From a bacterium (GTDB lineage Bacteria > Patescibacteriota > Minisyncoccia > Phycocordibacterales > UBA10002), in the NCBI GenBank assembly GCA_030649775.1, contig JAUSFR010000040.1, forward strand, positions 1 to 8,521: DNA of 8,521 nt. Reading direction: 5' to 3'. A model generated the notes under the pieces. It was not told the origin of the DNA, did not search any database, and worked only from the letters and a program-made list of their open reading frames with translations. Both the position numbers and the translations under genes were made by a program. Positions 1 to 4,775 of the stretch are shown piece by piece (position 1 is the first letter of the stretch; the number at the start of each line of letters is the position of its first letter).

Positions 1-105
1 TTTGTTTACAAAAACAGAAGTACCCGTGTGGTGAAAATCGTGGATTTTGAGGAAGCATATCGAGATACGCTGACGAAAAAGACGCGATTTGCAGCAGAAT
101 TTTGA
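1..105 (+). CDS. C-terminal fragment of a probable transposase (partial at window edge)
   Basis: Frame 1 is open from the first base to a TGA at 103-105 and encodes 34 residues, including VDFEEAYRDTLTKKTRFAAEF. The stretch is rich in charged residues and lies 61 bases inside the terminal inverted repeat at 148-166, which is where a transposase normally ends. The related MITE at 6808-6990 still carries a readable version of the same codons on its minus strand, but its stop codon has become TGG. The assignment as transposase rests on position inside the element, not on a recognised catalytic motif, because the DDE domain would be outside the window. Confidence 0.6.
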   Translation, partial: FVYKNRSTRVVKIVDFEEAYRDTLTKKTRFAAEF

Positions 106-166
106 ACATTTCGGCAGGCAAGCTATGTTTTAGGCTTTATAATGCGGTTAGATTATGAACAGGCTC
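1..166 (+). mobile_element. 3' end of an insertion sequence, with terminal inverted repeat
   Basis: The outer end reads, inward from 166 on the minus strand, GAGCCTGTTCATAATCTAA. The same 19 bases begin the small element at 6808-6990, and about 92 further bases (roughly 34-123 here) match that element in reverse orientation with about five differences. An open frame ending at 105 lies inside, so this is most likely the right end of a full-length IS whose body is left of the window. The base triplet outside the end is TTA (167-169), compatible with a TNA or TA target. The family is not identified; the terminus is of the kind seen in IS5-like DDE elements, which is only a guess. Confidence 0.7.
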
Positions 167-175
167 TTAGAAGGG

Positions 176-204
176 TTGAAAAAAGAGTGATTCCGCGGTA
201 CTGT
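176..204 (+). promoter_or_regulatory. possible promoter for the 276-575 gene
   Basis: TTGAAA (176-181) and TACTGT (199-204) are separated by 17 bp. The -35 is good, the -10 poor. It begins 10 bp outside the IS terminus, so the IS may have landed directly upstream of the gene's promoter. Confidence 0.25.
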
Positions 205-275
205 ACCCACAAAATCAGCTCTTTTTGAATGGTCACTCACGACTTTCTTCGGAAGGGCTCCTCCCCGTACCCCTT

Positions 276-575
276 ATGCAAAAAACATTCGTCATCCTTG
301 ATACTCCACCAAACGAACACAACCTACTTCAGGAGCAATCCGTCTCCCGTTTCTCGGAAATTATTCCTCCTCTCGTCACCCTACTCAAACGGGACCCGCA
401 CAATGACATCATAACGATGTTAGGGCGAGTTCACTCCATTTCAAGTCGTGGAAACGAAGCCCACCTTGGGAGAATTGTTGCCGAGGACGCCAAGGATTTT
501 CCGAAGCTCGCGAAAACGGGAGACCGCCTTGTCGTCCTCAAGCAACGCGCGTGGGACCAGTACCTCGTCACCTAA
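276..575 (+). CDS. hypothetical protein, 99 aa
   Basis: I do not recognise this protein. It is soluble, with no signal peptide or membrane segment. The N-terminal half is a mixed hydrophobic/polar stretch (MQKTFVILDTPP at the start) and the C-terminal half is basic, ending VVLKQRAWDQYLVT. The ATG at 276 is chosen for lack of better evidence: no Shine-Dalgarno sequence sits at normal distance (GGAAGGG at 251-257 is about 19 nt away). A TTG at 225 would add 17 residues and also has no ribosome binding site. It is the only plus-strand gene in the left half of the window and is followed by its own terminator at 597-626. A weak promoter (TTGAAA 176-181, 17 bp, TACTGT 199-204) lies just outside the IS end. 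Confidence 0.55.
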   Translation: MQKTFVILDTPPNEHNLLQEQSVSRFSEIIPPLVTLLKRDPHNDIITMLGRVHSISSRGNEAHLGRIVAEDAKDFPKLAKTGDRLVVLKQRAWDQYLVT

Positions 576-596
576 ACAAACTTCACACGGTAAAAC

Positions 597-626
597 GCAC
601 TGGCCTTTTAAGTCAGTGCTTTTTTT
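597..626 (+). terminator. intrinsic terminator of the 276-575 gene
   Basis: GCACTG (597-602) pairs with CAGTGC (614-619), followed by seven T residues (620-626). It lies 21 bases after the stop codon. On the minus strand the same hairpin is followed by GTTTT and directly follows the cyclophilin remnant, so it may once have ended transcripts from both sides. Confidence 0.75.
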
Positions 627-629
627 GTC

Positions 630-671
630 TTATTTGAGCGTAATGCCTTCAATCACGACGGCGGTCTTGTG
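630..671 (-). pseudogene. remnant of a cyclophilin gene, 3' tail only
   Basis: Read on the minus strand, 671-630 encodes HKTAVVIEGITLK followed by TAA. The intact cyclophilin at 1871-2557 ends PKTPVVIESITLK and stop, so 10 of the last 12 residues agree and the stop is in the same place. The nucleotides are also alike but clearly diverged (about 31 of 38). Upstream the similarity ends and the sigma-factor terminator takes over. No cyclophilin core motif (FHRV, GSQFF) remains. The arrangement intact cyclophilin, sigma gene, cyclophilin tail suggests an old duplication or insertion event that split off the tail. Confidence 0.65.
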
Positions 672-689
672 TGAACGGGTGTAGGGATG

Positions 690-722
690 AAAAAACTGTC
701 GGAGCGTTGAGGCGCCGACAGT
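690..722 (-). terminator. intrinsic terminator of the sigma-factor gene
   Basis: On the minus strand ACTGTCGG (722-715) pairs with CCGACAGT (702-695) around a 12-base loop, followed by a run of six T (695-690). It begins 19 bases after the sigma stop codon. Confidence 0.8.
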
Positions 723-740
723 CTAGATAACCAATGGTTG

Positions 741-1700
741 CTACGTTGCAACCCACCTCGTAAGTGCAAGCGGGTCTTGTTCCCGCTCAAGTCTTTCTAT
801 CTTCTTGCGCAATCGCTCCAAAGCGATGTTTTGAACTTGACGGATGCGTTCGCGGGTGCGACCAAACTTCGCACCGACTTCCTCGAGTGTCCTCACCCTC
901 TCCCCATTCAAACCAAACCTTTCCCGAATGATTTGTCCCTCCCGCGGGTCAAGAGTTTCTACGAGCTCCCGTAGCATTACGGCCAGAGTCTTTTCCTCCA
1001 ATTGCTCGTAGGGCGTATCGGTGTTCTCGTCCTCAATAACCTCCGAAAGGCTACCGGAATTATCGTCACCGAAAGGGGTATCCAGCGAGGCAGGCCTCAT
1101 TGCCACCGTGCGAAGATGCGTTACGCGCGAGCGGGAAATACCCAGTTCCTGACTTAACTCCCCATCGGTCGGCTCACGGCCAAACTCTTCAGCAAGTCGC
1201 AGTGCGGTTCGGCGCATCATGGATATCTTATCCACGATATGAACCGGCAGGCGGATGATTTTGCTCTGCTTCGCGAGCGCTCGCTTGATAGACTGCCTGA
1301 TCCACCACACACTATAGGTGGAAAATTTTCCTCCCTTCGTGGGGTCAAACCGCGGAACAGCCGTCATCAAACCGATGTTACCTTCGTTGATGAGGTCAAG
1401 GAGAGGCAAACCAAGGCCTTCATACTCACGCGCAATCATCACGACGAAGCGTAGATTGGCCCTAATCATCCGCTCGCGAGCCCTTTTGTCGCCCCTTTTT
1501 ATCTTTGCCGCAAGTTCAATTTCCTCCTCGCGGGTGAGTAATTTGACCTGCCCAATTTCCCGCAAATAGAGTCCGATTGCCGTGTCTCCGTCATAGGTAG
1601 TTCGCTTGGGAACTTCATCCGAGAGTGGGAGAACCTTCGTCTCTCCGTTACGCATTTGCGGTGGAAACTTTGCCGTAGGGGACAATGTTGTTTTTTTCAT
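741..1700 (-). CDS. rpoD: RNA polymerase sigma factor, sigma-70 family, primary (RpoD/SigA) type
   Basis: This protein directs RNA polymerase to -10/-35 promoters. From the ATG at 1700 it has 319 residues and contains region 1.2 (DTAIGLYLREIGQVKLLT, about residues 39-60), region 2 with NLRFVVMIAREY, LDLINEGNIGLM and the promoter-melting segment KFSTYSVWWIRQSIKRAL (about 126-142), region 3 (IRLPVHIVDKI onward) and region 4 with the helix-turn-helix EVGAKFGRTRERIRQVQNIALERLR (about 274-298). Region 1.1 is absent; the N-terminus is a short basic tail. The ATG at 1700 has AAGG 8 nt upstream. A TTG at 1751 with AGGA upstream would add 17 residues and cannot be excluded. The gene lies downstream of the cyclophilin terminator and has its own terminator at 690-722, so it is probably a single-gene unit. 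Confidence 0.93.
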   Translation of the reverse strand: MKKTTLSPTAKFPPQMRNGETKVLPLSDEVPKRTTYDGDTAIGLYLREIGQVKLLTREEEIELAAKIKRGDKRARERMIRANLRFVVMIAREYEGLGLPLLDLINEGNIGLMTAVPRFDPTKGGKFSTYSVWWIRQSIKRALAKQSKIIRLPVHIVDKISMMRRTALRLAEEFGREPTDGELSQELGISRSRVTHLRTVAMRPASLDTPFGDDNSGSLSEVIEDENTDTPYEQLEEKTLAVMLRELVETLDPREGQIIRERFGLNGERVRTLEEVGAKFGRTRERIRQVQNIALERLRKKIERLEREQDPLALTRWVAT

Positions 1701-1814
1701 GTTTTTCGCCTTGTTTGTGCACGCCTTTTGAGCGTCGTTTTTTCTTATCAAAGAGTATCCTATTTCTTGATTCTGGCAAGTTTTTCTTCCTGCTCAAACA
1801 GAGAGTGGCTACAC

Positions 1815-1842
1815 AAAAAACGACACCCTCGGCATCGCTTTT
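1815..1842 (-). terminator. intrinsic terminator of the cyclophilin gene
   Basis: On the minus strand CGATGCC (1837-1831) pairs with GGTGTCG (1827-1821), with two wobble pairs, and is followed by six T (1820-1815). An A-run precedes the stem, so it could also work on the plus strand. Confidence 0.65.
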
Positions 1843-1870
1843 TGTAGGACCGAAAGACCGACTTCTTACG

Positions 1871-2557
1871 CTACTTCAGCGTAATGCTTTCAATCACCAC
1901 GGGAGTTTTGGGAATATCCCGCTCGCCTGTCGGTGTTTTTTCAATGTTATCCACCACGTCCATTCCCCGCACCACTTTTCCAAACACCGTATGCTTGCCA
2001 TCAAGCCAAGGGGTCGCTTGCGCGGTGACGATGAAGAACTGACTTCCGTTGGTACCGGGCCCTGCATTCGCCATCGCAAGCACGCCCCGTACTATCTTGT
2101 GACTGTTTATCTCATCTTCAAAGGTGTATCCGGGTCCACCGGTCCCCCAAAGCGCGTTTTTTGAATCGTCCTTGGTAAGCGGGTCACCTCCTTGAATCAT
2201 AAAATTCTTAATCACCCTATGAAATTTCGTGCCGGTATAGAATCCCATTTCGGCCAGTTTCAGAAAATTCTCAACCGTCTTCGGAGCGTCGGTACCGAAA
2301 AACGTAATCTCTATTTCTCCAAGGCTGGTTTTAAAAATCACTCCGGTAGCGGTGGCCATGGTCGCGAAGGTGACAGCAGATTCCCCCGTAGCCGAAGTCT
2401 GCGCCGTGGTGTCCGCGCCGGTTTTGGCCGATGTATCGGATGCTTCCCCGCCCTTCCTCGTGGTATCTTTTGAATTCATAAAAAATAATCCTGCGACTAC
2501 AATGATAATGAGGGCAACGATAAGGCCCGCGCGGTGCGATGTGTTTGATAAATCCAT
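1871..2557 (-). CDS. membrane-anchored peptidyl-prolyl cis-trans isomerase, cyclophilin type
   Basis: The 228-residue protein catalyses cis-trans isomerisation of proline peptide bonds. Residues 11-27 form one hydrophobic segment (GLIVALIIIVVAGLFF), likely an uncleaved signal anchor. A Ser/Thr/Ala-rich linker runs to about residue 70, then a cyclophilin domain to the end. Its active-site signatures are present: FHRVIKNFMIQGGDP (112-126, catalytic Arg), GSQFFI (171-176) and WLDGKHTVFGKV (184-195, Trp and His). The domain therefore probably works outside the membrane, on exported proteins. The ATG at 2557 is chosen because it directly precedes the anchor; a TTG at 2569 would add four residues. 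Neither has a clear Shine-Dalgarno site. It lies 64 bases after the hibernation-factor gene and ends at its own terminator (1815-1842). Confidence 0.93.
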   Translation of the reverse strand: MDLSNTSHRAGLIVALIIIVVAGLFFMNSKDTTRKGGEASDTSAKTGADTTAQTSATGESAVTFATMATATGVIFKTSLGEIEITFFGTDAPKTVENFLKLAEMGFYTGTKFHRVIKNFMIQGGDPLTKDDSKNALWGTGGPGYTFEDEINSHKIVRGVLAMANAGPGTNGSQFFIVTAQATPWLDGKHTVFGKVVRGMDVVDNIEKTPTGERDIPKTPVVIESITLK

Positions 2558-2582
2558 AGTGCAGAACAATTAACCATTAACA

Positions 2583-2611
2583 AGTAACATGTTACCGATA
2601 TCCCCAGTCAA
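2583..2611 (-). promoter_or_regulatory. possible promoter of the cyclophilin gene
   Basis: On the minus strand TTGACT (2611-2606) and GTTACT (2588-2583) are 17 bp apart. The -35 is good and the -10 matches the TATACT seen elsewhere here at four of six bases. The -10 overlaps a perfect 12-bp palindrome GTAACATGTTAC (2584-2595), a possible operator. Confidence 0.35.
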
Positions 2612-2634
2612 TGGTCAATGGTCACCGGTCAATT
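2607..2634. repeat. degenerate heptamer tandem repeat, four units
   Basis: Four consecutive 7-mers read GTCAATG, GTCAATG, GTCACCG and GTCAATT. The array overlaps the last codons of the hibernation-factor gene and the -35 of the next promoter. Related ATTAAC-type words occur just downstream (2570-2588). Confidence 0.7.
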
Positions 2635-3071
2635 GTTTCTTTACGTCGCCACAAGCGACGCATGTACTTCCACCCTGCCCTCGCGGGCCTTCCGAAGTAG
2701 CCCATACTGTTGTAGCTTCCCTTGAGAAAGGCCTTCGCAAATTGCCCGCCACGACGGGAAAGCGAAATGAGTTTGCCTTTGCGCGCGGAAAGCTCCCCCG
2801 CGATTTCATCGCGCATATCGTCTATCGCGCTCAAAATGTCGGGGCGGTCGGATACGGAACGAAAGGTTTCCTTTCCCTTGTGAATATTAATTTCCGCAAA
2901 AAAAATGTCGCCGTTTTGGTGGTGTCGTGTCGTACGGCCAAGCTCCACGTCCACCATCACCGCGGGGTCGTCAAAGGAGACAAGCTTATCCAAACTCTGC
3001 AAACGTTTTTCAAGATACTCACGAATATCGCTGGTAAGGGTAATGTTGGTTGCTTTGAGATTTAATCGCAT
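2622..3071 (-). CDS. raiA: ribosome hibernation-promoting factor, HPF/YfiA (RaiA) family
   Basis: Members of this family bind the 30S decoding region of idle ribosomes and block translation in stress or stationary phase. The 149-residue protein begins MRLNLKATNITLTSDIREYLEKRLQSLDKL, the usual S30AE opening of strand, helix and strand, and the domain continues to about residue 105 (VDVELGRTTRHHQNGDIFFAEINI and KETFRSVSDRPDILSAIDDMRDEI). It has no long-form dimerisation domain; the C-terminal 45 residues are instead a basic, aromatic tail (GYFGRPARAGWKYMRRLWRRK) that may add RNA contacts. The ATG at 3071 fits the family N-terminus although no Shine-Dalgarno site is visible. It starts 14 bases after the DUF167 stop, so the two genes are probably co-transcribed. 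The final codons lie in a heptamer repeat. Confidence 0.9.
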   Translation of the reverse strand: MRLNLKATNITLTSDIREYLEKRLQSLDKLVSFDDPAVMVDVELGRTTRHHQNGDIFFAEINIHKGKETFRSVSDRPDILSAIDDMRDEIAGELSARKGKLISLSRRGGQFAKAFLKGSYNSMGYFGRPARAGWKYMRRLWRRKETIDR

Positions 3072-3085
3072 GATGACAAAAATCG

Positions 3086-3298
3086 TTACTCTACCGAAAT
3101 AATTTTGTGCGGAGAATGATGACCGCTCACTATCCGCACGTTAGCTTTGACACCGAACTTCACCCGAAGGAGCTCGAGCACCCGACGATTTGCGAGACCC
3201 TGCTCCGCCTTTTCCCGCACGGAAACATAGATGAGGTCGTCCTTTTCGGCAACGACTTCTTTCTTACTTTCCGTGACGACATGCACTTTAATATACAC
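3086..3298 (-). CDS. DUF167 (YggU-like) family protein, 70 aa
   Basis: The sequence VYIKVHVVTESKKEVVAEKDD and then VREKAEQGLANRRVLELLRVKFGV plus VRIVSGHHSPHKIISV matches the DUF167/UPF0235 family pattern (an A..G.AN..... segment followed by V.I..G..S..K). The biochemical function of the family is not established. The length is somewhat short but normal for the family. I place the start at the GTG at 3298-3296, which gives the usual N-terminus (M)YIKVHV. A TTG at 3328 would add ten residues that are encoded entirely by an inserted MITE (3298-3428). The GTG itself consists of the last base of that MITE and two bases of its target duplication. The gene leads directly into the hibernation-factor gene. 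Its likely promoter is now upstream of the MITE at 3440-3448. Confidence 0.8.
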   Translation of the reverse strand: MYIKVHVVTESKKEVVAEKDDLIYVSVREKAEQGLANRRVLELLRVKFGVKANVRIVSGHHSPHKIISVE

Positions 3299-3428
3299 CC
3301 CGTAGTAGAATTTCAGGTCGTTTCCCAAGTGAAAACAAAATACCTGCCATTCGTATTAATCCAACTAATCGTAGCAAATCTCCTCTACTCCTTTACCTCG
3401 CTTCGTAACCTGAAATTTCACTACGGGG
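3298..3428. mobile_element. 131-bp MITE with terminal inverted repeats and 4-bp target duplication
   Basis: The left arm begins CCCCGTAGTAGAATTTCAGG and the right arm ends CCTGAAATTTCACTACGGGG; the arms pair over about 20-21 bases with two mismatches. The element is flanked on both sides by TACA (3294-3297 and 3429-3432), a direct repeat that looks like a target-site duplication. The 90-base interior has no coding capacity. It lies between a TATACT promoter and the start codon of the DUF167 gene. The mobilising transposase is not in the window. CCCCGTAG/CTACGGGG ends with GTAG recall REP/RAYT-type repeats, but that link is speculative. Confidence 0.75.
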
Positions 3429-3433
3429 TACAC
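3365..3433 (-). other. 22-codon upstream open frame created by the MITE
   Basis: A GTG at 3433-3431 lies 6 nt after the TATACT box at 3440-3445, the same spacing as for the DUF2914 gene. From it a frame runs VYPVVKFQVTKRGKGVEEICYD to a TAG at 3365. It is made of the original start of the DUF167 gene followed by MITE sequence. If translated it would be an abortive upstream peptide; there is no sign of selection on it. Confidence 0.4.
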
Positions 3434-3439
3434 AGCTCC

Positions 3440-3448
3440 AGTATATCA
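3440..3448 (-). promoter_or_regulatory. extended -10 promoter of the DUF167/hibernation-factor unit
   Basis: The minus strand reads TGATATACTGG: an extended -10 (TG-A-TATACT). The identical 11 bases lie upstream of the gene at 3504-4184, and CGATATACTGG upstream of the DUF2914 gene. No clear -35 is present. Transcription would start about 7 nt downstream, at the GTG at 3433, and pass through the MITE. Confidence 0.55.
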
Positions 3449-3481
3449 GCTTCACTCAAAAAAGTGACCTCCCTCTAGTAG

Positions 3482-3496
3482 TACCGTTCCACGGTA
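3482..3496 (-). terminator. small hairpin after the coiled-coil gene
   Basis: TACCGT (3482-3487) and ACGGTA (3491-3496) form a 6-bp stem with a 3-base loop, 8 bases after the stop codon at 3504. The next T-run on the minus strand is some 20 bases further on, so it is a poor intrinsic terminator. Confidence 0.25.
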
Positions 3497-3503
3497 TCAA
3501 ATA

Positions 3504-4184
3504 TTACGATGCGGAAGGTTTTTCTTTTTTTTCGAGTCCAAATATCCCTTTTATCGCGCCTTTCACGTCCTTGAGTATCTGGTCCGCAACTTGACCGAGC
3601 CTCCGCGTCGCCCCCCATGTCATACGACGGCCACCTTTTTGGTAGAGATGAGCGAGTTCTTTTGCGAGATGCGAGTCAACCTTTTGGTCGTGTTTATCTT
3701 TTAGGTATGTCCCATCTCTTTTTTTGCCCGTTTTCGCGATATGTTCCCGCTCTTCGTCCGAATAGCCATGGAGTTCCTCAAGCGTATGGTTATATTCCGA
3801 AGCACGCTCAATGTGCTTTTGGTCCTCCTCGAGTTTTTCCTTGGCCTCTTCAAGCTTTTTAAGCGTATCCCCCGCCTTATGCGGTGACCCCAATTCTCCT
3901 CGGATGGTAGCGAGGGGACCTTCTTTTTCTTTCTCTTTTTCAATAAGTTTATCAACCTGTTTGAGTTGCGCTTCCACGGTTTCCCGCTCTTCGGAAACCT
4001 GCACTTCCGCATCGGGATTTCGGGGCGCCTTGAGTTTCTCTAGAAGCGCGGAAGCATCACCTGCGGGATAAAATTCCTCACCCAAATCGGCATAATCGGA
4101 CAGCGGTCCGATGTTCCTTTTTTCAGGATTACCCTCGCCGATAACTTCCTCCTCGGGTGAGGTGGGTATAGCTTCACGTATCAT
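3504..4184 (-). CDS. hypothetical charged coiled-coil protein, 226 aa
   Basis: I do not recognise a family. The N-terminal 80 residues are acidic and low in structure. Residues about 65-130 are a dense Glu/Lys/Leu stretch (EERETVEAQLKQVDKLIEKEKEKEG and LKKLEEAKEKLEEDQKHIERASEY) typical of a coiled coil. The C-terminal part is more basic and has a distinctive GGRRMTWGATRRLGQVADQIL segment, then a Lys-rich end (FGLEKKEKPSAS). There is no signal peptide or membrane segment, so it is probably cytoplasmic. The ATG at 4184 is supported by the adjacent promoter: TGATATACT ends 9 nt upstream, leaving almost no leader and no Shine-Dalgarno site. It forms its own unit between the 4229-4255 terminator and the DUF167 promoter. 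Confidence 0.8.
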   Translation of the reverse strand: MIREAIPTSPEEEVIGEGNPEKRNIGPLSDYADLGEEFYPAGDASALLEKLKAPRNPDAEVQVSEERETVEAQLKQVDKLIEKEKEKEGPLATIRGELGSPHKAGDTLKKLEEAKEKLEEDQKHIERASEYNHTLEELHGYSDEEREHIAKTGKKRDGTYLKDKHDQKVDSHLAKELAHLYQKGGRRMTWGATRRLGQVADQILKDVKGAIKGIFGLEKKEKPSAS

Positions 4185-4193
4185 GGTGATACC

Positions 4194-4202
4194 AGTATAT
4201 CA
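4194..4202 (-). promoter_or_regulatory. extended -10 promoter of the coiled-coil gene
   Basis: TGATATACT on the minus strand, followed by GG, ends 9 nt before the ATG at 4184. It is identical to the promoter word at 3440-3448. The predicted transcript begins within 3 nt of the start codon, so it would be essentially leaderless. Confidence 0.6.
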
Positions 4203-4228
4203 CGCTTATGTCATCAAAATATCTATAC

Positions 4229-4255
4229 AAAAAACACCCCGTTTAGGGTGTTTTT
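4229..4255 (-). terminator. intrinsic terminator of the 25-residue gene
   Basis: AAAAAACACCC (4229-4239) and GGGTGTTTTT (4246-4255) form a stem with a 6-base loop. On the minus strand the T-run follows directly, 8 bases after the stop codon at 4263. The A/T flanks make it usable in both directions. Confidence 0.75.
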
Positions 4256-4262
4256 GAGTAGC

Positions 4263-4340
4263 TTAGCGATGTCGCACCGAAATTTTCTTTCCGTGCTTCT
4301 TCCTCTGCTTCTTCATCGCGTGTTTTTGTTTCTTGTTCAT
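4263..4340 (-). CDS. very small, highly basic protein, 25 aa
   Basis: The frame begins ATG at 4340 and reads MNKKQKHAMKKQRKKHG, then KKISVRHR and TAA. Fourteen of 25 residues are Lys, Arg or His. That composition, and the KKxRKKHxKK spacing, recall tiny ribosomal or RNA-binding proteins such as the bS22/COX24-type and bTHX-type peptides, but the similarity is only in character and I cannot assign it. The gene is supported by context: TATAAT lies 9 nt upstream of the ATG, with GGG just before the start, and a strong terminator lies 8 bases after the stop, so it is a complete one-gene unit that automatic callers would miss because of its size. Confidence 0.65.
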   Translation of the reverse strand: MNKKQKHAMKKQRKKHGKKISVRHR

Positions 4341-4349
4341 CCCGTTACT

Positions 4350-4355
4350 ATTATA
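4350..4355 (-). promoter_or_regulatory. -10 box of the 25-residue gene
   Basis: A consensus TATAAT on the minus strand ends 9 nt before the ATG at 4340. No convincing -35 is seen. The leader would be two or three bases. Confidence 0.5.
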
Positions 4356-4422
4356 TTGCTAAACGTTTGAAAACGTGTTTCCACAGTATATACCCATTCT
4401 TCGCCATCCGCAATTTTTCAAC

Positions 4423-4445
4423 AAAAAAGTCGCTTGGGGGCGACT
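4423..4445 (-). terminator. intrinsic terminator of the zinc-ribbon gene
   Basis: On the minus strand AGTCGC (4445-4440) pairs with GCGACT (4433-4428) around six bases, followed by a T-run to 4423. Confidence 0.75.
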
Positions 4446-4483
4446 TGTGATATGCGACTTTCTAAATACCGCGAACAGGTCAC

Positions 4484-4696
4484 TTAAAACAGTGATGCGT
4501 TTGGAGTGAATTTCAAAACGTCGTGTGCGACCTGCTGAATCATTGCCCGCCGAAAGTCGGGGCCGGTTTCGTTGTGTCCACACTTCGAGCAATGCAGGTT
4601 ATTGTAGGGTCTTTTCCCACATTCGGGACAAGTCCCTTCGCAGGTTTCGTAAGTAGGTAAAGGACGTGGAGTGCTACCGTGGAGTTCTGTATTCAT
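4484..4696 (-). CDS. small zinc-ribbon protein, 70 aa
   Basis: Two CxxC pairs, C23-P-E-C26 followed by G and C36-S-K-C39 followed by GH, with nine residues between them, form a typical zinc ribbon. C19 is an additional cysteine. The remainder (DFRRAMIQQVAHDVLKF) is probably a helix. Function is unknown; such small ribbons often bind nucleic acid or a protein partner. It lacks the basic N-terminus of ribosomal protein bL32. The ATG at 4696 has no close Shine-Dalgarno site; a GGAGG at 4716-4720 is 19 nt away, near the predicted 5' end. It has its own promoter (4724-4752) and terminator (4423-4445), although read-through from the DUF2914 gene upstream is possible. Confidence 0.75.
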   Translation of the reverse strand: MNTELHGSTPRPLPTYETCEGTCPECGKRPYNNLHCSKCGHNETGPDFRRAMIQQVAHDVLKFTPNASLF

Positions 4697-4723
4697 ATTT
4701 TTTTGAGTTGAACAACCTCCGCA

Positions 4724-4752
4724 AGCATAGCAATTACCGACCCTAAATTCAA
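4724..4752 (-). promoter_or_regulatory. promoter of the zinc-ribbon gene
   Basis: TTGAAT (4752-4747) and TATGCT (4729-4724) on the minus strand with exactly 17 bp between. It is the best two-box promoter in the window and predicts a leader of about 20 bases. Confidence 0.5.
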
Positions 4753-4775
4753 GGCGGGGAGATACCTCACCACTC

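Noticed and set aside
3107..3478. A plus-strand frame of 123 codons.
   Set aside because: It is antisense to the DUF167 gene and continues into the MITE.
4484..4696. The zinc-ribbon protein as ribosomal protein bL32.
   Set aside because: It has two CxxC pairs but lacks the basic N-terminal extension and typical bL32 sequence around the cysteines.
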